Source: Kaistella soli | Lineage (GTDB): Bacteria; Bacteroidota; Bacteroidia; Flavobacteriales; Weeksellaceae | Assembly: GCF_019038595.1 (NCBI RefSeq) | Contig: NZ_JAHOPF010000001.1 | Coordinates: 62,001-126,000 of the forward strand | Direction of reading: 5' to 3' | DNA: 64,000 bases | Part shown: positions 26,634 to 36,358 of the stretch, piece after piece | Layout of the letters: each line of letters starts with the position of its first letter | Position numbering within the stretch: position 1 is the stretch's first letter | Translations under genes and position numbers: made by a program | The notes under the pieces: model-generated | Seen by the model: the letters and a program-made list of their open reading frames with translations, nothing else | Told to the model about the DNA's origin: nothing | Database searches by the model: none

Positions 26634-28343
26634 ATGGACGCATCAAAAAAAACGATCAATGATATTTTTAACGGTAACCGTATTTTAGAAATTCCCTTTT
26701 TTCAGAGAGCTTACGTTTGGGGTGAAAAACAATGGGAGAGACTCTTAGAGGATATGGAAGAAGTTTCAAAAACGAACAAACCTTATTTTTTAGGTTCCGT
26801 AATTCTTAAACAACAACCAACCTCGTCAGCAAGTAAAGTTGGCGATATTCGAACTTTAATCGATGGTCAACAAAGGTTAACAACATTAAATATTTTTTTT
26901 AAAGTTCTGTGTTTGAAAAGTGATAAAAACGCAATGTTTGACAGGACTTTCAGATTAATGACCGATGAACTAGCCTTATCACACAGTCATAATGATATAG
27001 ATAAGTTTACCGAAGTTTTGTCTATAAATGATTTAGTTGATTTGCCAGGAGAAGATAATATAACCAAATGCTATGGTTACTTTAAAAAATCAATCAATGT
27101 TCACAATTTAGATTTTCAAAAAATACTTGCCAATATATTATTTGTTGGAATCGACTTAGATCCAAATGAAGATGAGCAACAAATATTTGATACGATCAAT
27201 TCTTTGGGGGTTACATTGACAACTGCTGAGCTGTTGAAAAATTATTTTTTCAACCGTGATATTAAACTATACGAAAAGTATTGGAAAAACCTTTTTGAAA
27301 AGGATGAAGATGTAAAAAAATATTGGGATCGCGAGATAACAGCTGGTCGAGTAAAGAGAACATTTATAGATTTATTTTTTGATGCATTCCTTCAAATTAA
27401 GATACAAGACAAAAGTTTCGGCGTAAAAACTGAAGATAAAATTGCCTATGCTCGTGGCGAACATCTGTTTGAGTCATATAAAGACTTCATTAAAAATTAT
27501 CTCGATGGAAACAATAATATATTACTAGATGAAATTAAGGAGTATGCAGAAATATTTGCAAAAAACTTTGATTACGAAATCATCAATAGAGAGATATCTT
27601 CAAGCAACCATATTGAAAGATTAAATGCTATAATTTTCGGACTAGATAACAGCACATTGATTTCATATGTACTCTATGTTTTAAAAAATGTAACAAATAC
27701 TGCAGAACGAGATAATATATTCCAGTTCTTAGAGTCATATATTATGAGAAGGATGGTTGCACATACAACTAATAAAAATTATAATCAGTTATTTACGGAA
27801 AGATTTATAGGTAACAAGATTCTGACTGTTCAAGCTATTAAAGAATTTATAGAAAAAAGTACAGATACATCTACGTTTATTCCTACAAATGAAGAGGTTT
27901 TGGAAGGATTTAATAAATCAATTTTAATCAATAAACAGTCTGCTGGAATTTTATATTTATTAGAATCTAAACATCGAAAATCTCATCTGCATTCTACAGC
28001 TTTGTTAGGTATTAGCAAATACAGTTTAGAGCACTTAATGCCTAAAAACTGGTCTAAAAACTGGGGAACATTACCAACCCAAGATGATACAATCAAAAGG
28101 AATAGAAAACTGTTGACACTCGGTAATTTAACTATAATCACGCAGTCTTTAAATTCTTCAATACGGGATTCGGATTGGCAAACAAAAAAAGAAGGTAAAG
28201 GTGATAAAAAAGGGTTAGAGGACTACGCGTCAGGTCTTGAAACAATGAACAAGTACTTGACACTAAGTATTTGGGATGATAACGCTATAAGTCTACGGGC
28301 AAAAGATCTTTATGATATAGCAGAAAAAGTTTGGACAACATAA
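26634..28343 (+). CDS. GmrSD-like DUF262/DUF1524 endonuclease
   Basis: A 569-residue protein with an N-terminal DUF262 (ParB/sulfiredoxin-like) NTPase domain holding IPFFQRAYVWG and DGQQRLTTL at 77-85. The C-terminal DUF1524 HNH nuclease domain contains EHLMPKNW (His at 467) and the LGNLTIITQSLNSSI segment. This fused arrangement is that of GmrSD type IV enzymes, which cut glucosylated hydroxymethylcytosine DNA. It lies 27 bases after the RloC-like gene and 8 before the hsdR start. It may target phages that evade the type I system by base modification; substrate unproven. Confidence 0.85.
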   Translation: MDASKKTINDIFNGNRILEIPFFQRAYVWGEKQWERLLEDMEEVSKTNKPYFLGSVILKQQPTSSASKVGDIRTLIDGQQRLTTLNIFFKVLCLKSDKNAMFDRTFRLMTDELALSHSHNDIDKFTEVLSINDLVDLPGEDNITKCYGYFKKSINVHNLDFQKILANILFVGIDLDPNEDEQQIFDTINSLGVTLTTAELLKNYFFNRDIKLYEKYWKNLFEKDEDVKKYWDREITAGRVKRTFIDLFFDAFLQIKIQDKSFGVKTEDKIAYARGEHLFESYKDFIKNYLDGNNNILLDEIKEYAEIFAKNFDYEIINREISSSNHIERLNAIIFGLDNSTLISYVLYVLKNVTNTAERDNIFQFLESYIMRRMVAHTTNKNYNQLFTERFIGNKILTVQAIKEFIEKSTDTSTFIPTNEEVLEGFNKSILINKQSAGILYLLESKHRKSHLHSTALLGISKYSLEHLMPKNWSKNWGTLPTQDDTIKRNRKLLTLGNLTIITQSLNSSIRDSDWQTKKEGKGDKKGLEDYASGLETMNKYLTLSIWDDNAISLRAKDLYDIAEKVWTT

Positions 28344-28351
28344 AAATAAAA

Positions 28352-31300
28352 ATGAAATACACCGAATCCCAATTAGAAAAATCATTTATCCATCTTCTGA
28401 AAGAAGAAGGCTATGCGTACGTGAATGGAAAAGATTTAGTTCGGGCATCGCATCAAGAGGTTTTGATTCGGGAAGATTTGAGTGATTTTCTGCTGTCGCG
28501 TTATCCTGATTTGGAAACGATAGAATTGGAAACCCTTATCAATGAACTAGCATATCAACCTGCTTCCAATCTCTACGACAGCAATAAATACATTGGTAAA
28601 CTCTTGGCAGACGGTCTGATTTTTAAGCGACACAATCCTGTAAAAAAAGATTTGCACATCCGCTATATTGATATTGATGAAACCAGTCTTTTGAAAACCA
28701 ATCGCTTTAAGATTGTGAACCAGCTGGAGATTCAGGGAAAAGAACTTCGTATTCCGGATTTGATTCTGTATATCAACGGGATTCCGGTGGTGATTTTTGA
28801 GTTTAAAACTTTGATTGAAGAAAACGTTACGATTTTTAATGCGTACGAACAATTAACCAATCGTTATAAAAGAGATATTCCGGAACTGATGAAATACAAT
28901 GCGTTCTGCATCATCAGCGACGGCGTGAACAACAAAGCAGGTTCTCTGTTTGCACCGTACGATTTCTTCTATGGTTGGCATAAAATAACAGGCGAAGAAA
29001 AGAAAGCACTGACGGGCATTCATACCGCCACCTCCATCGTCCACGGAATGCTGAACAGGAAAAGACTTTGTGATATTCTGCATCATTTCATTTGGTTCCC
29101 CGATACGACTAAAAAAGAAGAAAAGATCTTGTGCCGTTATCCGCAGTATTATGCTGCCAATAAACTGTTTAGCAATATCCAAAAGCACCGTAAACCGGAA
29201 GGCGACGGAAAAGGCGGAACTTATTTTGGAGCGACAGGTTGCGGGAAAAGTTATACGATGCTTTATCTGTCGAGACTATTGATGCGATCTACGCAATTGG
29301 CAAGTCCGACCATCATTATTATCTCCGACCGTACCGATCTGGACGATCAGTTATCAAGAGATTTTACCAACGCCAAGGATTTTATTGGCGATGAAAATAT
29401 TATCAACATAGAATCCAGAGCCGATCTTCGCACAAAACTACGGGGCAGGGAAAGTGGCGGCGTTTTTCTGACGACCGTTCAGAAATTTGCAGAGGATAGT
29501 GAGATTTTAAGTGATCGCACCAATATCATCTGTATCTCCGACGAAGCCCACCGCTCGCAGGTGAATCTGGATTTGAAAGTCCGCATCGATGAAGATGGTG
29601 TAAAAAAATCTTATGGTTTCGCCAAATACCTTCACGATTCTCTTCCCAATGCAACGTATGTTGGATTTACGGGAACGCCTATTGATAAGACATTGGATGT
29701 ATTTGGTCCTGTGGTAGATTCCTACACGATGTTTGAATCGGTGGTGGATGAAATCACGGTTCGATTGGTGTATGAAGGACGTGCTGCAAAAGTCAATCTG
29801 AACCATACAAAAGTGGTTGAAATTGAACAGTATTATCAAAATGCTGTAGCAGAAGGCGCTTCGGAATACCACGTGGAAGCCAGCCAAAAAGCGATTGCCA
29901 GAATGGAAGTGATTTTGGGTGACCCCGGAAGAATTGAAGCGATTGCGCAGGATTTCATTACGCATTATGAAAAACGAATCGAGGAGAAAGCGACGGTTGC
30001 CGGAAAGATAATGTTCGTTTGTGCTTCAAGAGAAATAGCCTACAAACTATTTAAAGAAATCATCAGGCTAAGACCGGAATGGAATGAAAAAAGTCTTGCG
30101 GAAAACCTTAGCGAAAAAGAGCAGAAAGACATCAAAGCCATCGAGCGCATCAAAATGGTGATGACCAGAAACAAAGATGACGAAGAGAGTTTGTGGAATC
30201 TGCTCGGCAATAAAGAAGACCGAAAGGAACTGGATCGGCAGTTTAAACAGATCCATTCCAATTTCAAAATAGCCATTGTGGTCGATATGTGGCTCACTGG
30301 TTTTGATGTTCCGTTTTTGGACACGATTTACATTGATAAGCCCTTGCAAACGCATAACCTGATACAGACGATTTCCCGTGTAAACAGAAAGTTTGAAGGC
30401 AAAGACAAAGGTCTTGTTGTCGATTACATCGGCATCAAGAAAAATCTGAACTACGCTTTGGGATTATTTAATAACACCACTGCAGCTGATGATTTTGAAG
30501 ACCTTGACAAAGCGGTGATTATTGTAAGAGACCAGTTGGATTTACTGAGACAGTTTTTCTATCAGTTTGATACCACAGATTATTTCAAAGGGTCGCCCGT
30601 TGAGCAGTTGCATTGCCTGAACCGTGCCTCAGAATTGGTGTTGCTCACAGAAAAGTCTGAAAAGTTCTTTGTGGATATCACCAAAAAACTGAAGGCAGCT
30701 TACAATCTCACTTGCGGTTCGGAAATCTTCAATGACAAAGAAACGGATGAGATTCATTTCTACTTTGCCATCAAATCGATTGTCGTAAAGCTGACCAAAG
30801 GCGAAGCTCCCGACACCGCACAGATGAATGCCAAAGTGAGCAAAATGGTTGAAGATGCCATCGTCTCGGAAGGTGTGGAAGAGATCTTTAAACTGGATGA
30901 CAATAAAGCCAATGCGATTGATCTGTTTAACGATAAGTTTTTAGAAAAAATCGACGCCCTTGAATTGCCAAATACCAAGATCAAAATCCTTGAAAGATTA
31001 CTGAAACAGGCGATCTCTGATTTCAAAAAAGTGAACAAAGTAAAAGGCATCGAGTTTTCGGAAAGGTTACAAAAAATCATCAACAGCTACAACGAGCGAA
31101 GCGAAGCCGACCTGCTGGATTACGATGGCATCCAAGCAGATACTTCGGAACAGATTCTCGACCTGATTCTAAAACTTCGTACTGAAATGGCTTCTTTTGA
31201 AGATCTCGGCATCAACTACGAAGAGAAAGCGTTTTACGATATTCTGGATATGATCTGTAAGCAATACGGTTTTGACTTCGACAAAGACAAAATGCTGGAA

Positions 31301-31498
31301 CTCGCCAGAGAGATCAAAAAGATTGTAGATGACACCGCGAGATTTCCGGATTGGAGCGACAGAGACGATATCAAAGCTCAGTTGAAGATGGAAATCATTG
31401 TCAAACTTCACCAGTTCGGTTATCCACCGATTACGCAGGATGAGGTTTATAAGAATGTGCTGGAGCAGGCGGAGAATTTTAAGAGGAATAAAAATTAA
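28352..31498 (+). CDS. hsdR: Type I restriction enzyme endonuclease/translocase subunit HsdR
   Basis: A 1048-residue protein. The nuclease core is D136...E150-F-K152 (RIPDLILYI to VVIFEFKTL). Walker A is GATGCGKS at 293-300, the DEAH-type motif is ISDEAHRSQ at about 395-403, the SF2 motif GFTGTPID follows, and then the C-terminal helical HsdM-binding region. The ATG at 28352 fits the family start MKYTESQLEKSFI. It is separated from hsdM-hsdS by the RloC-like and GmrSD-like genes, and its base composition resembles hsdM rather than those two. Confidence 0.95.
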   Translation: MKYTESQLEKSFIHLLKEEGYAYVNGKDLVRASHQEVLIREDLSDFLLSRYPDLETIELETLINELAYQPASNLYDSNKYIGKLLADGLIFKRHNPVKKDLHIRYIDIDETSLLKTNRFKIVNQLEIQGKELRIPDLILYINGIPVVIFEFKTLIEENVTIFNAYEQLTNRYKRDIPELMKYNAFCIISDGVNNKAGSLFAPYDFFYGWHKITGEEKKALTGIHTATSIVHGMLNRKRLCDILHHFIWFPDTTKKEEKILCRYPQYYAANKLFSNIQKHRKPEGDGKGGTYFGATGCGKSYTMLYLSRLLMRSTQLASPTIIIISDRTDLDDQLSRDFTNAKDFIGDENIINIESRADLRTKLRGRESGGVFLTTVQKFAEDSEILSDRTNIICISDEAHRSQVNLDLKVRIDEDGVKKSYGFAKYLHDSLPNATYVGFTGTPIDKTLDVFGPVVDSYTMFESVVDEITVRLVYEGRAAKVNLNHTKVVEIEQYYQNAVAEGASEYHVEASQKAIARMEVILGDPGRIEAIAQDFITHYEKRIEEKATVAGKIMFVCASREIAYKLFKEIIRLRPEWNEKSLAENLSEKEQKDIKAIERIKMVMTRNKDDEESLWNLLGNKEDRKELDRQFKQIHSNFKIAIVVDMWLTGFDVPFLDTIYIDKPLQTHNLIQTISRVNRKFEGKDKGLVVDYIGIKKNLNYALGLFNNTTAADDFEDLDKAVIIVRDQLDLLRQFFYQFDTTDYFKGSPVEQLHCLNRASELVLLTEKSEKFFVDITKKLKAAYNLTCGSEIFNDKETDEIHFYFAIKSIVVKLTKGEAPDTAQMNAKVSKMVEDAIVSEGVEEIFKLDDNKANAIDLFNDKFLEKIDALELPNTKIKILERLLKQAISDFKKVNKVKGIEFSERLQKIINSYNERSEADLLDYDGIQADTSEQILDLILKLRTEMASFEDLGINYEEKAFYDILDMICKQYGFDFDKDKMLELAREIKKIVDDTARFPDWSDRDDIKAQLKMEIIVKLHQFGYPPITQDEVYKNVLEQAENFKRNKN

Positions 31499-31530
31499 GG
31501 AACAAGAATTTTTAATAAAATAACCATACA

Positions 31531-32451
31531 ATGACTTTTTTAGAACTAGCAGAATTAGTTATAAAGGAAGAGAATAGACCTTTGACATCTAGCGAAATAT
31601 GGAATCTAGCGGTAACAAAAGGATATGATAAGCAGCTAAATTCTCAAGGTAAGACACCGTGGGCCACTTTAGGTGCATTAATTTATGTAAATGCCAAAGA
31701 TAATCCACGGTCAGTATTTTCAAAAACAGACACACGACCTAAAAGGTTCTATCTGAAAACTATGGAGGATCATGTTGGTCAATATGAAAATACGATTCCA
31801 GATGAGCCTATTATAAAAAAGAAGAAGTTCGATTTTCTGGAAAAAGACCTCCATAAGCATTTGACATTTTTTGCTTATTATTATATGCAATGTTATACTA
31901 AAACAATAAATCACAGCCTTTCCAGCAAAAAGGAGTTTGGTGAATGGGTTCATCCCGATATGGTAGGATGCTATTACAGAACTCAGGACTGGAAAAAAGA
32001 AGTTGGTAACTTTAGTAATGCTATTGGCATAAGGTCAATAGTTTTGTATTCTTTTGAAATTAAAAGAGAATTGAGTTTTTCTAATCTGCGTGAAAGCTTT
32101 TTTCAATGTGTATCAAATTCTTCATGGGCAAACGAATCTTATCTTGCTGCAGCAAGAATATCCGAAGATGAAGATTTTATGAAAGAACTTGAACGCCTAT
32201 CTCTATCGTTTGGGATAGGGGTTATCGAATTAAATACTGAGGAACCTCATTCTTCCGCAATAATAATTCCCGCAAAACACAAAAAAGACTTTGATTTTGA
32301 AACTATGAATAAATTAGCGATGAATAGTGATTTCAAAGAATTTCTTGAAACTGTACAAATCGATTACACCAGTGGAAAAATTCATAGTAAAGAATACGAT
32401 AAAGTATGTGAACTTGAAGAATTAATAAATTATAAAACTCAACATTCATGA
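31531..32451 (+). CDS. HrgA-like protein: HARE-HTH domain plus restriction-associated domain (COG2958)
   Basis: A 306-residue protein. Residues 1-75 form a HARE-HTH winged helix (TFLELAELVIKEENRPLTSSEIW, then RPKRFYLK). The remainder matches the COG2958/HrgA pattern: FLEKDLHKHLTFFAYYY, a WVHPDMVGCYY segment, SFEIKRELSFSNLRESFFQ and a C-terminal FGIGVIELN. The D...ExK-like layout (HPD, then FEIKREL) suggests a PD-(D/E)XK nuclease-type fold. HrgA is known from Helicobacter restriction loci. Its stop overlaps the start of the next gene by 4 bases. Confidence 0.75.
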   Translation: MTFLELAELVIKEENRPLTSSEIWNLAVTKGYDKQLNSQGKTPWATLGALIYVNAKDNPRSVFSKTDTRPKRFYLKTMEDHVGQYENTIPDEPIIKKKKFDFLEKDLHKHLTFFAYYYMQCYTKTINHSLSSKKEFGEWVHPDMVGCYYRTQDWKKEVGNFSNAIGIRSIVLYSFEIKRELSFSNLRESFFQCVSNSSWANESYLAAARISEDEDFMKELERLSLSFGIGVIELNTEEPHSSAIIIPAKHKKDFDFETMNKLAMNSDFKEFLETVQIDYTSGKIHSKEYDKVCELEELINYKTQHS

Positions 32452-32912
32452 AGAAGATGTTCACATTGCGTGGTGTTTCTAACACAGGTAAAACAACAAA
32501 GATTAAACAAATTGCACAATGGGTAATTGATAGTTATCCGATTACAAATCCACATAATATAGATACTAAGAAAGGAGAAATTTTAGGGATTCTTAAAGTA
32601 AATAAACTTTGTATTGGATTTATAAGTGCTGGTGACGATTTAGCTCAAGTCAAAAAAGTTGAGCAATTATTGTTAGATAATAAAGGTGAGAATGGTAATG
32701 GGTGTACTATTGATATAATTATTAACGCTTGCAGAACGCGTGGAGCAGGCCGTAAATATTTGGAAAGTAATTTTAATAGAAAAACAGGTTGGATAAAAAC
32801 TAATTTATATGTAGAAAGATTTAGTGCATCACAATTGGCTGATATAACCTCGAGGGATTCTCAGATATTTGATGAACTTAAAAGTTGGCTAACAGGTTTA
32901 GAAAAACTTTAG
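32448..32912 (+). CDS. Small P-loop NTPase of the restriction island
   Basis: A 154-residue protein with an N-terminal Walker A (RGVSNTGKTTKIKQ, residues 8-21) and no obvious second domain. A possible Walker B is IDIIINACRTRG near residue 90, where the acidic residue precedes the strand; the C-terminal half holds a Leu/Ser-rich helix pair. It overlaps the HrgA-like gene in ATGA fashion, so the two products probably work together. I do not recognise the family beyond the P-loop. It is the last gene of the operon. Confidence 0.7.
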   Translation: MKKMFTLRGVSNTGKTTKIKQIAQWVIDSYPITNPHNIDTKKGEILGILKVNKLCIGFISAGDDLAQVKKVEQLLLDNKGENGNGCTIDIIINACRTRGAGRKYLESNFNRKTGWIKTNLYVERFSASQLADITSRDSQIFDELKSWLTGLEKL

Positions 32913-32922
32913 TAACAAAAAT

Positions 32923-32950
32923 AAAATCCTGAGATCACTCTCAGGATTTT
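32923..32950. terminator. Bidirectional terminator at the end of the restriction operon
   Basis: AAAATCCTGAGA and TCTCAGGATTTT form a perfect 12-bp stem with a 4-base loop. It lies between the convergent NTPase and XRE genes and serves both. Confidence 0.85.
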
Positions 32951-32954
32951 CATA

Positions 32955-33365
32955 TTATTTAATAAGTTTCTCCAATCTCCCCATCATCTCATCCTTCTCC
33001 TTCAACATCCGCTCATACAAAGCGATCTTTTCTTCGTGCAACTCAATTAATTTATCGATTGGATTGATATTGGCATTTTTAATATATAAAGAATGCATTA
33101 CCGAATTATCATTGTTATTAATTGTATTAGCAATAATATTCACCGCCTGCTCCTCATCAAAATTCTGAAAAGCTTCCACAGGAATTTTCAATACCTCAGA
33201 TATTTTCTTCAGTAACGGATCTTCAATTACATCTTTTTGCTCCAGCAACGATATTTTCTTTTGGTTCCAGTCCTCACCGAGATCAAAAGCCAAAGCTTCC
33301 TGCTTAATGCCCAGCATTTCTCTAAAGCGTTTCACGTTGCGTCCCTGATGTATTTTCTGTTCCAT
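32955..33365 (-). CDS. XRE-family transcriptional regulator with C-terminal coiled coil
   Basis: A 136-residue protein with an N-terminal helix-turn-helix (NVKRFREMLGIKQEALAFDLGEDWNQKKISLLEQ) and a C-terminal coiled coil (LIELHEEKIALYERMLKEKDEMMGRLEKLIK) for dimerisation. It is divergent from the first of two paralogous small genes; the intergenic region contains GGAATATATTATCC, a motif repeated before two further genes. It may repress those genes and itself. It could equally serve the adjacent restriction island. Confidence 0.8.
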   Translation of the reverse strand: MEQKIHQGRNVKRFREMLGIKQEALAFDLGEDWNQKKISLLEQKDVIEDPLLKKISEVLKIPVEAFQNFDEEQAVNIIANTINNNDNSVMHSLYIKNANINPIDKLIELHEEKIALYERMLKEKDEMMGRLEKLIK

Positions 33366-33449
33366 GCGTATTGTTTTTCTGAGCCCTAAAGATAAGACTA
33401 TCCGTTGAAAAGTAAAGTTAAAAAATTTGAGGTTAATATCCTAATATCG

Positions 33450-33463
33450 GGAATATATTATCC
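33450..33463. promoter_or_regulatory. Candidate operator site 1
   Basis: GGAATATATTATCC, a near-perfect dyad inside GGGAATATATTATCCC, 63 bases before the ATG at 33527. Aligns with sites 2 and 3 as GGWATAnAWTATCY. Confidence 0.5.
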
Positions 33464-33526
33464 CTTTTCAGAATAGTATAGCTGTTCATCATTCTTCAAC
33501 TTCGTACCAAATTAAAGATTAAAGTG

Positions 33527-34051
33527 ATGAAAAAGAAAAAAATAGATTTTGAAGCCAGATTTTGGTCTTCGTATGCAGGAACCTGTCCATTAAGAATAAT
33601 TGACGAATTGTTTAAGAGCGATACCTTAAGTGAAACGAAAGACCGGTTATATGAACTCATGCATTTTTCCATGAAACCTGAAGTATATTTACCGAATAAC
33701 CCACCCCTTGTTTTCCATTTTTATACCTCCCTGAAATCATTTTTGCGTGCGGCTTACGTCTTAAATTTAAAGCCAAAAAAAGTGAAACTGAATGCGCCTC
33801 CGGATTATGTTTCTCACGTCATGCAGGGTTCGTTATACGATGATGAATACACTGATCCGTTTTTTGTCTTCGAAAGAGCCTTTGAAAACTATTCTCTTCA
33901 GCAGTTTGAAGATTTTTTAACCGAGGTAACCTATTATGCCCTGGCTCCATACAGCGATCATCCAAAGGGAAATATCATTTCCCCGTTTTTACATCTTCAA
34001 AAAATGCTCGACGCTGCAAGAATCATCAAAGAAAGAAAAATCGAAACATAA
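33527..34051 (+). CDS. Hypothetical protein, paralog A
   Basis: A 174-residue cytoplasmic protein with no domain I recognise. It is about one third identical by eye to the product at 35804. The best-conserved part is the C-terminal half: DPFFVFERAFENYSLQQFEDFL, ALAPYSDHP, SPFLHLQKMLDAARI and a final KERKIE. The whole looks helical. The ATG at 33527 is preferred over a GTG one codon upstream. It is divergent from the XRE regulator and shares its upstream motif with two later genes. Confidence 0.65.
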   Translation: MKKKKIDFEARFWSSYAGTCPLRIIDELFKSDTLSETKDRLYELMHFSMKPEVYLPNNPPLVFHFYTSLKSFLRAAYVLNLKPKKVKLNAPPDYVSHVMQGSLYDDEYTDPFFVFERAFENYSLQQFEDFLTEVTYYALAPYSDHPKGNIISPFLHLQKMLDAARIIKERKIET

Positions 34052-34095
34052 TACCGCAGAACGGTCAACGCTGATACTTCAAAATCACAGGGATT

Positions 34096-35541
34096 TTATT
34101 TCTTCACCATTTTACGGATAATAAGGTCTCCGGTTTTTGTGGTGAAGGTAACAAAATAAGCACCTTTGGACAGTTTCGATACCTCTGCCGATGTTCTTTT
34201 ACCGGACATTTCGATTACTGCTTTTCCTGAAAGGTCCGTGATCCTCATATGGGAAATTTCTTCTGAAAAATATAGAGTTTCCCGGACGGGATTGGGATAA
34301 AGAACCATCTCGTTTTTGCCGGAATCTCCCACAGCCAGTGTGGTCCCGTTCAGACGGGCAATACGGTTTTGCGGCAGTCCCTGATAGGTGGTAAAATATC
34401 CTCCCGTCACATATTTTCCGTCAGACTGTATGGAGATGGATTCTACATTTCCAAGAGTACCGCTAAATCCTGCCCCGGTGTTAAACGCAGAATCAAGACC
34501 TCCATCGGTCTTCAACCGTGCAATACGGTTGGAGCTGCTGCCGTTATAGGTCGAAAAACCCCCTCCCAATAGGATTTTTCCGTCAGGCTGTATGGAGATG
34601 GCATTAACCGGGAAGTTAAAGCCTGTTCCGGTGCTAAAAGCGGCATCAGGGTCTCCGGCGGTGCTCAGACGCGTAAGATGGTTTTGGCTTATATTTTTAT
34701 AGGTGTTAAAATAACCTCCCACCAGAATTTTCCCATCCGGCTGTAGGGCAACGGCATCGATTCTTACCGCACCGGCACTGACCCCAAATCCGGTGCCAAT
34801 GTCGAATGAAGGGTCTAATATCCCACTTGCGGTCAGACGGACCAAATTCTTTTGGGTGATGATGGTGCCGGAATAGGTGAATGATCCGCCTACGAGGATT
34901 TTCCCGTCAGACTGTATCGCGATGGTATTGATATCCGAGCTGAACCGCGAACCCGGAGAAAACGAATCCAGGCTGCCGTCAGGATTCAGGCGTGCAATTT
35001 GGCTCTGTCCAGTACCGTTATATGAGCTGAACCGGCCGCCTGCCAGGATTTTTCCGTCAGATTGCAGGGCAATGGTGTTGACAAATACGAAACCACCTGC
35101 CGGAGTATTAAATCCGCTGCCTGTATTAAAGGTGGCGTCCAGACTTCCGTCGGCATTCAGGCGCGTAATGCGGTTTTGGGTAATGCCGTTATACGAGGTA
35201 AAGGTTCCCCCGGCGAGTATTTTTCCATCGGGCTGTAAAGCAAGGGTATTCACATAAACATCCCCAGCGCCGCTGAACCCCGTGCCTGTACTGAAAGAAG
35301 GATCAGGACTTCCGTCCGCGTTCAGACGGATGATTCGGTTTTGAATGCTGCCCTGATAGGACGTGAACCAGCCTGCTGCCAGAATTTTTCCGTCTGGCTG
35401 TACTGCAGTACTCATGACTGCATTATTAAATCCTGTTCCCACAACAAAGGAAGCGTCCGGATTTCCGTCTGTCTGTGACTGCGCTTTTCCGGTCAACAGA
35501 AACAGGAAAAAAACGGTCATAAAGGAAATTTTTGTCATCAT
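34096..35541 (-). CDS. Secreted delta-60 repeat protein with T9SS sorting domain
   Basis: The 481-residue product has a signal peptide (to AQSQ) and about seven delta-60/DUF5122 repeats of the form (A/S)(I/L)QPDGKIL(A/V)GG-FT-YNG-RI-RLN-DGS-D-SF, which build a beta-propeller-like fold. The last 75 residues (VLYPNPVRETLYFSEE to IIRKMVKK) are a type A T9SS sorting signal, so it is exported to the cell surface. Role unknown; adhesion or ligand binding is possible. It sits in opposite orientation between the two paralogous small genes. Confidence 0.85.
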   Translation of the reverse strand: MMTKISFMTVFFLFLLTGKAQSQTDGNPDASFVVGTGFNNAVMSTAVQPDGKILAAGWFTSYQGSIQNRIIRLNADGSPDPSFSTGTGFSGAGDVYVNTLALQPDGKILAGGTFTSYNGITQNRITRLNADGSLDATFNTGSGFNTPAGGFVFVNTIALQSDGKILAGGRFSSYNGTGQSQIARLNPDGSLDSFSPGSRFSSDINTIAIQSDGKILVGGSFTYSGTIITQKNLVRLTASGILDPSFDIGTGFGVSAGAVRIDAVALQPDGKILVGGYFNTYKNISQNHLTRLSTAGDPDAAFSTGTGFNFPVNAISIQPDGKILLGGGFSTYNGSSSNRIARLKTDGGLDSAFNTGAGFSGTLGNVESISIQSDGKYVTGGYFTTYQGLPQNRIARLNGTTLAVGDSGKNEMVLYPNPVRETLYFSEEISHMRITDLSGKAVIEMSGKRTSAEVSKLSKGAYFVTFTTKTGDLIIRKMVKK

Positions 35542-35748
35542 CTTAAAACTTAAATTAACATTTACATCAGAAACCGTAATTCCTGTTCAGAGGCAAATAT
35601 AAGAAAAGCTGGGGTTCGTTTCATATTGATTTGGTTTCGGCTTGGGCGCTGCACAGAGCGGATAGGTTTCTGTGTCATGCCCTGTCAGTTTTTTGCCGCC
35701 GCAGAAATCCAATTCCCTCCTGTCATGCGGTATAAATTATTCTCTTCA

Positions 35749-35762
35749 GGTATAGAATATCT
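35749..35762. promoter_or_regulatory. Candidate operator site 2
   Basis: GGTATAGAATATCT, aligned with sites 1 and 3, 41 bases before the ATG at 35804. Confidence 0.45.
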
Positions 35763-35803
35763 TCATCTCTTAAAAGAACTTAGCAGATCATAAAAACTCA
35801 TTG

Positions 35804-36358
35804 ATGATGAAAAATAAAAAAATTCCTTTAGAACCTGGCTTTTGGACGGACGACAGTATTACGGACCCATATGAACTGATCGATGCATTTTTCGATTTCC
35901 ACCACCATGACGGATATAAAAAAGTACTTCAGGAAATGATGGTATTTACGCAGAAAAAAGAAATATGCCGCAAAGAATATCCAGGTCAGATTTTCGTCCT
36001 CTACACCGCTTTCCGTTCCTTCCTGCGATCCTGTTACAGATTGCAGTCCAAAGGACACCAATGGAAAATGAAAGAGACTGAACCTGTGGAAGCCGGTTCT
36101 AAACTTTACCTTGCATCACTGACGGTAGAGGAGTATCAGGATCCCTTCGCTGTTTTTAAAAATGCATTCACGGAGAAAAGTTTGGAGGAATATGATTTTT
36201 TTCTCTGCGAAACAGTTCATTTGGCTTTGTCTCCCTACATCGATCCTTCAGGCATGGATATGATGACGCCTTTTTTCCAGTTCACCAAGATGCTGGACGC
36301 TGCGCAGCTTCTGAAGGAAAGGGGAATAGAAAAGATTATCACAAAAGATGACAGATGA
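35804..36358 (+). CDS. Hypothetical protein, paralog B
   Basis: A 184-residue protein related to the product at 33527. Shared features are a KKIPLEPGFWTDDS start, LYTAFRSFLRSCYRL in the middle, and the C-terminal DPFAVFKNAFTEKSLEEYDFFL, ALSPYIDP and TPFFQFTKMLDAAQLLKERGIEK. No domain recognised, no signal peptide. The next gene in the same direction is the 544-residue protein at 36538. Paralogous pairs next to an XRE gene hint at a regulated accessory locus. Confidence 0.65.
   Translation: MMKNKKIPLEPGFWTDDSITDPYELIDAFFDFHHHDGYKKVLQEMMVFTQKKEICRKEYPGQIFVLYTAFRSFLRSCYRLQSKGHQWKMKETEPVEAGSKLYLASLTVEEYQDPFAVFKNAFTEKSLEEYDFFLCETVHLALSPYIDPSGMDMMTPFFQFTKMLDAAQLLKERGIEKIITKDDR

Noticed and set aside
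33527..36358. RteC-type regulators for the two paralogous small proteins
   Set aside because: I first considered RteC because of size and context, but the characteristic RteC motifs are absent, so no family name is given.
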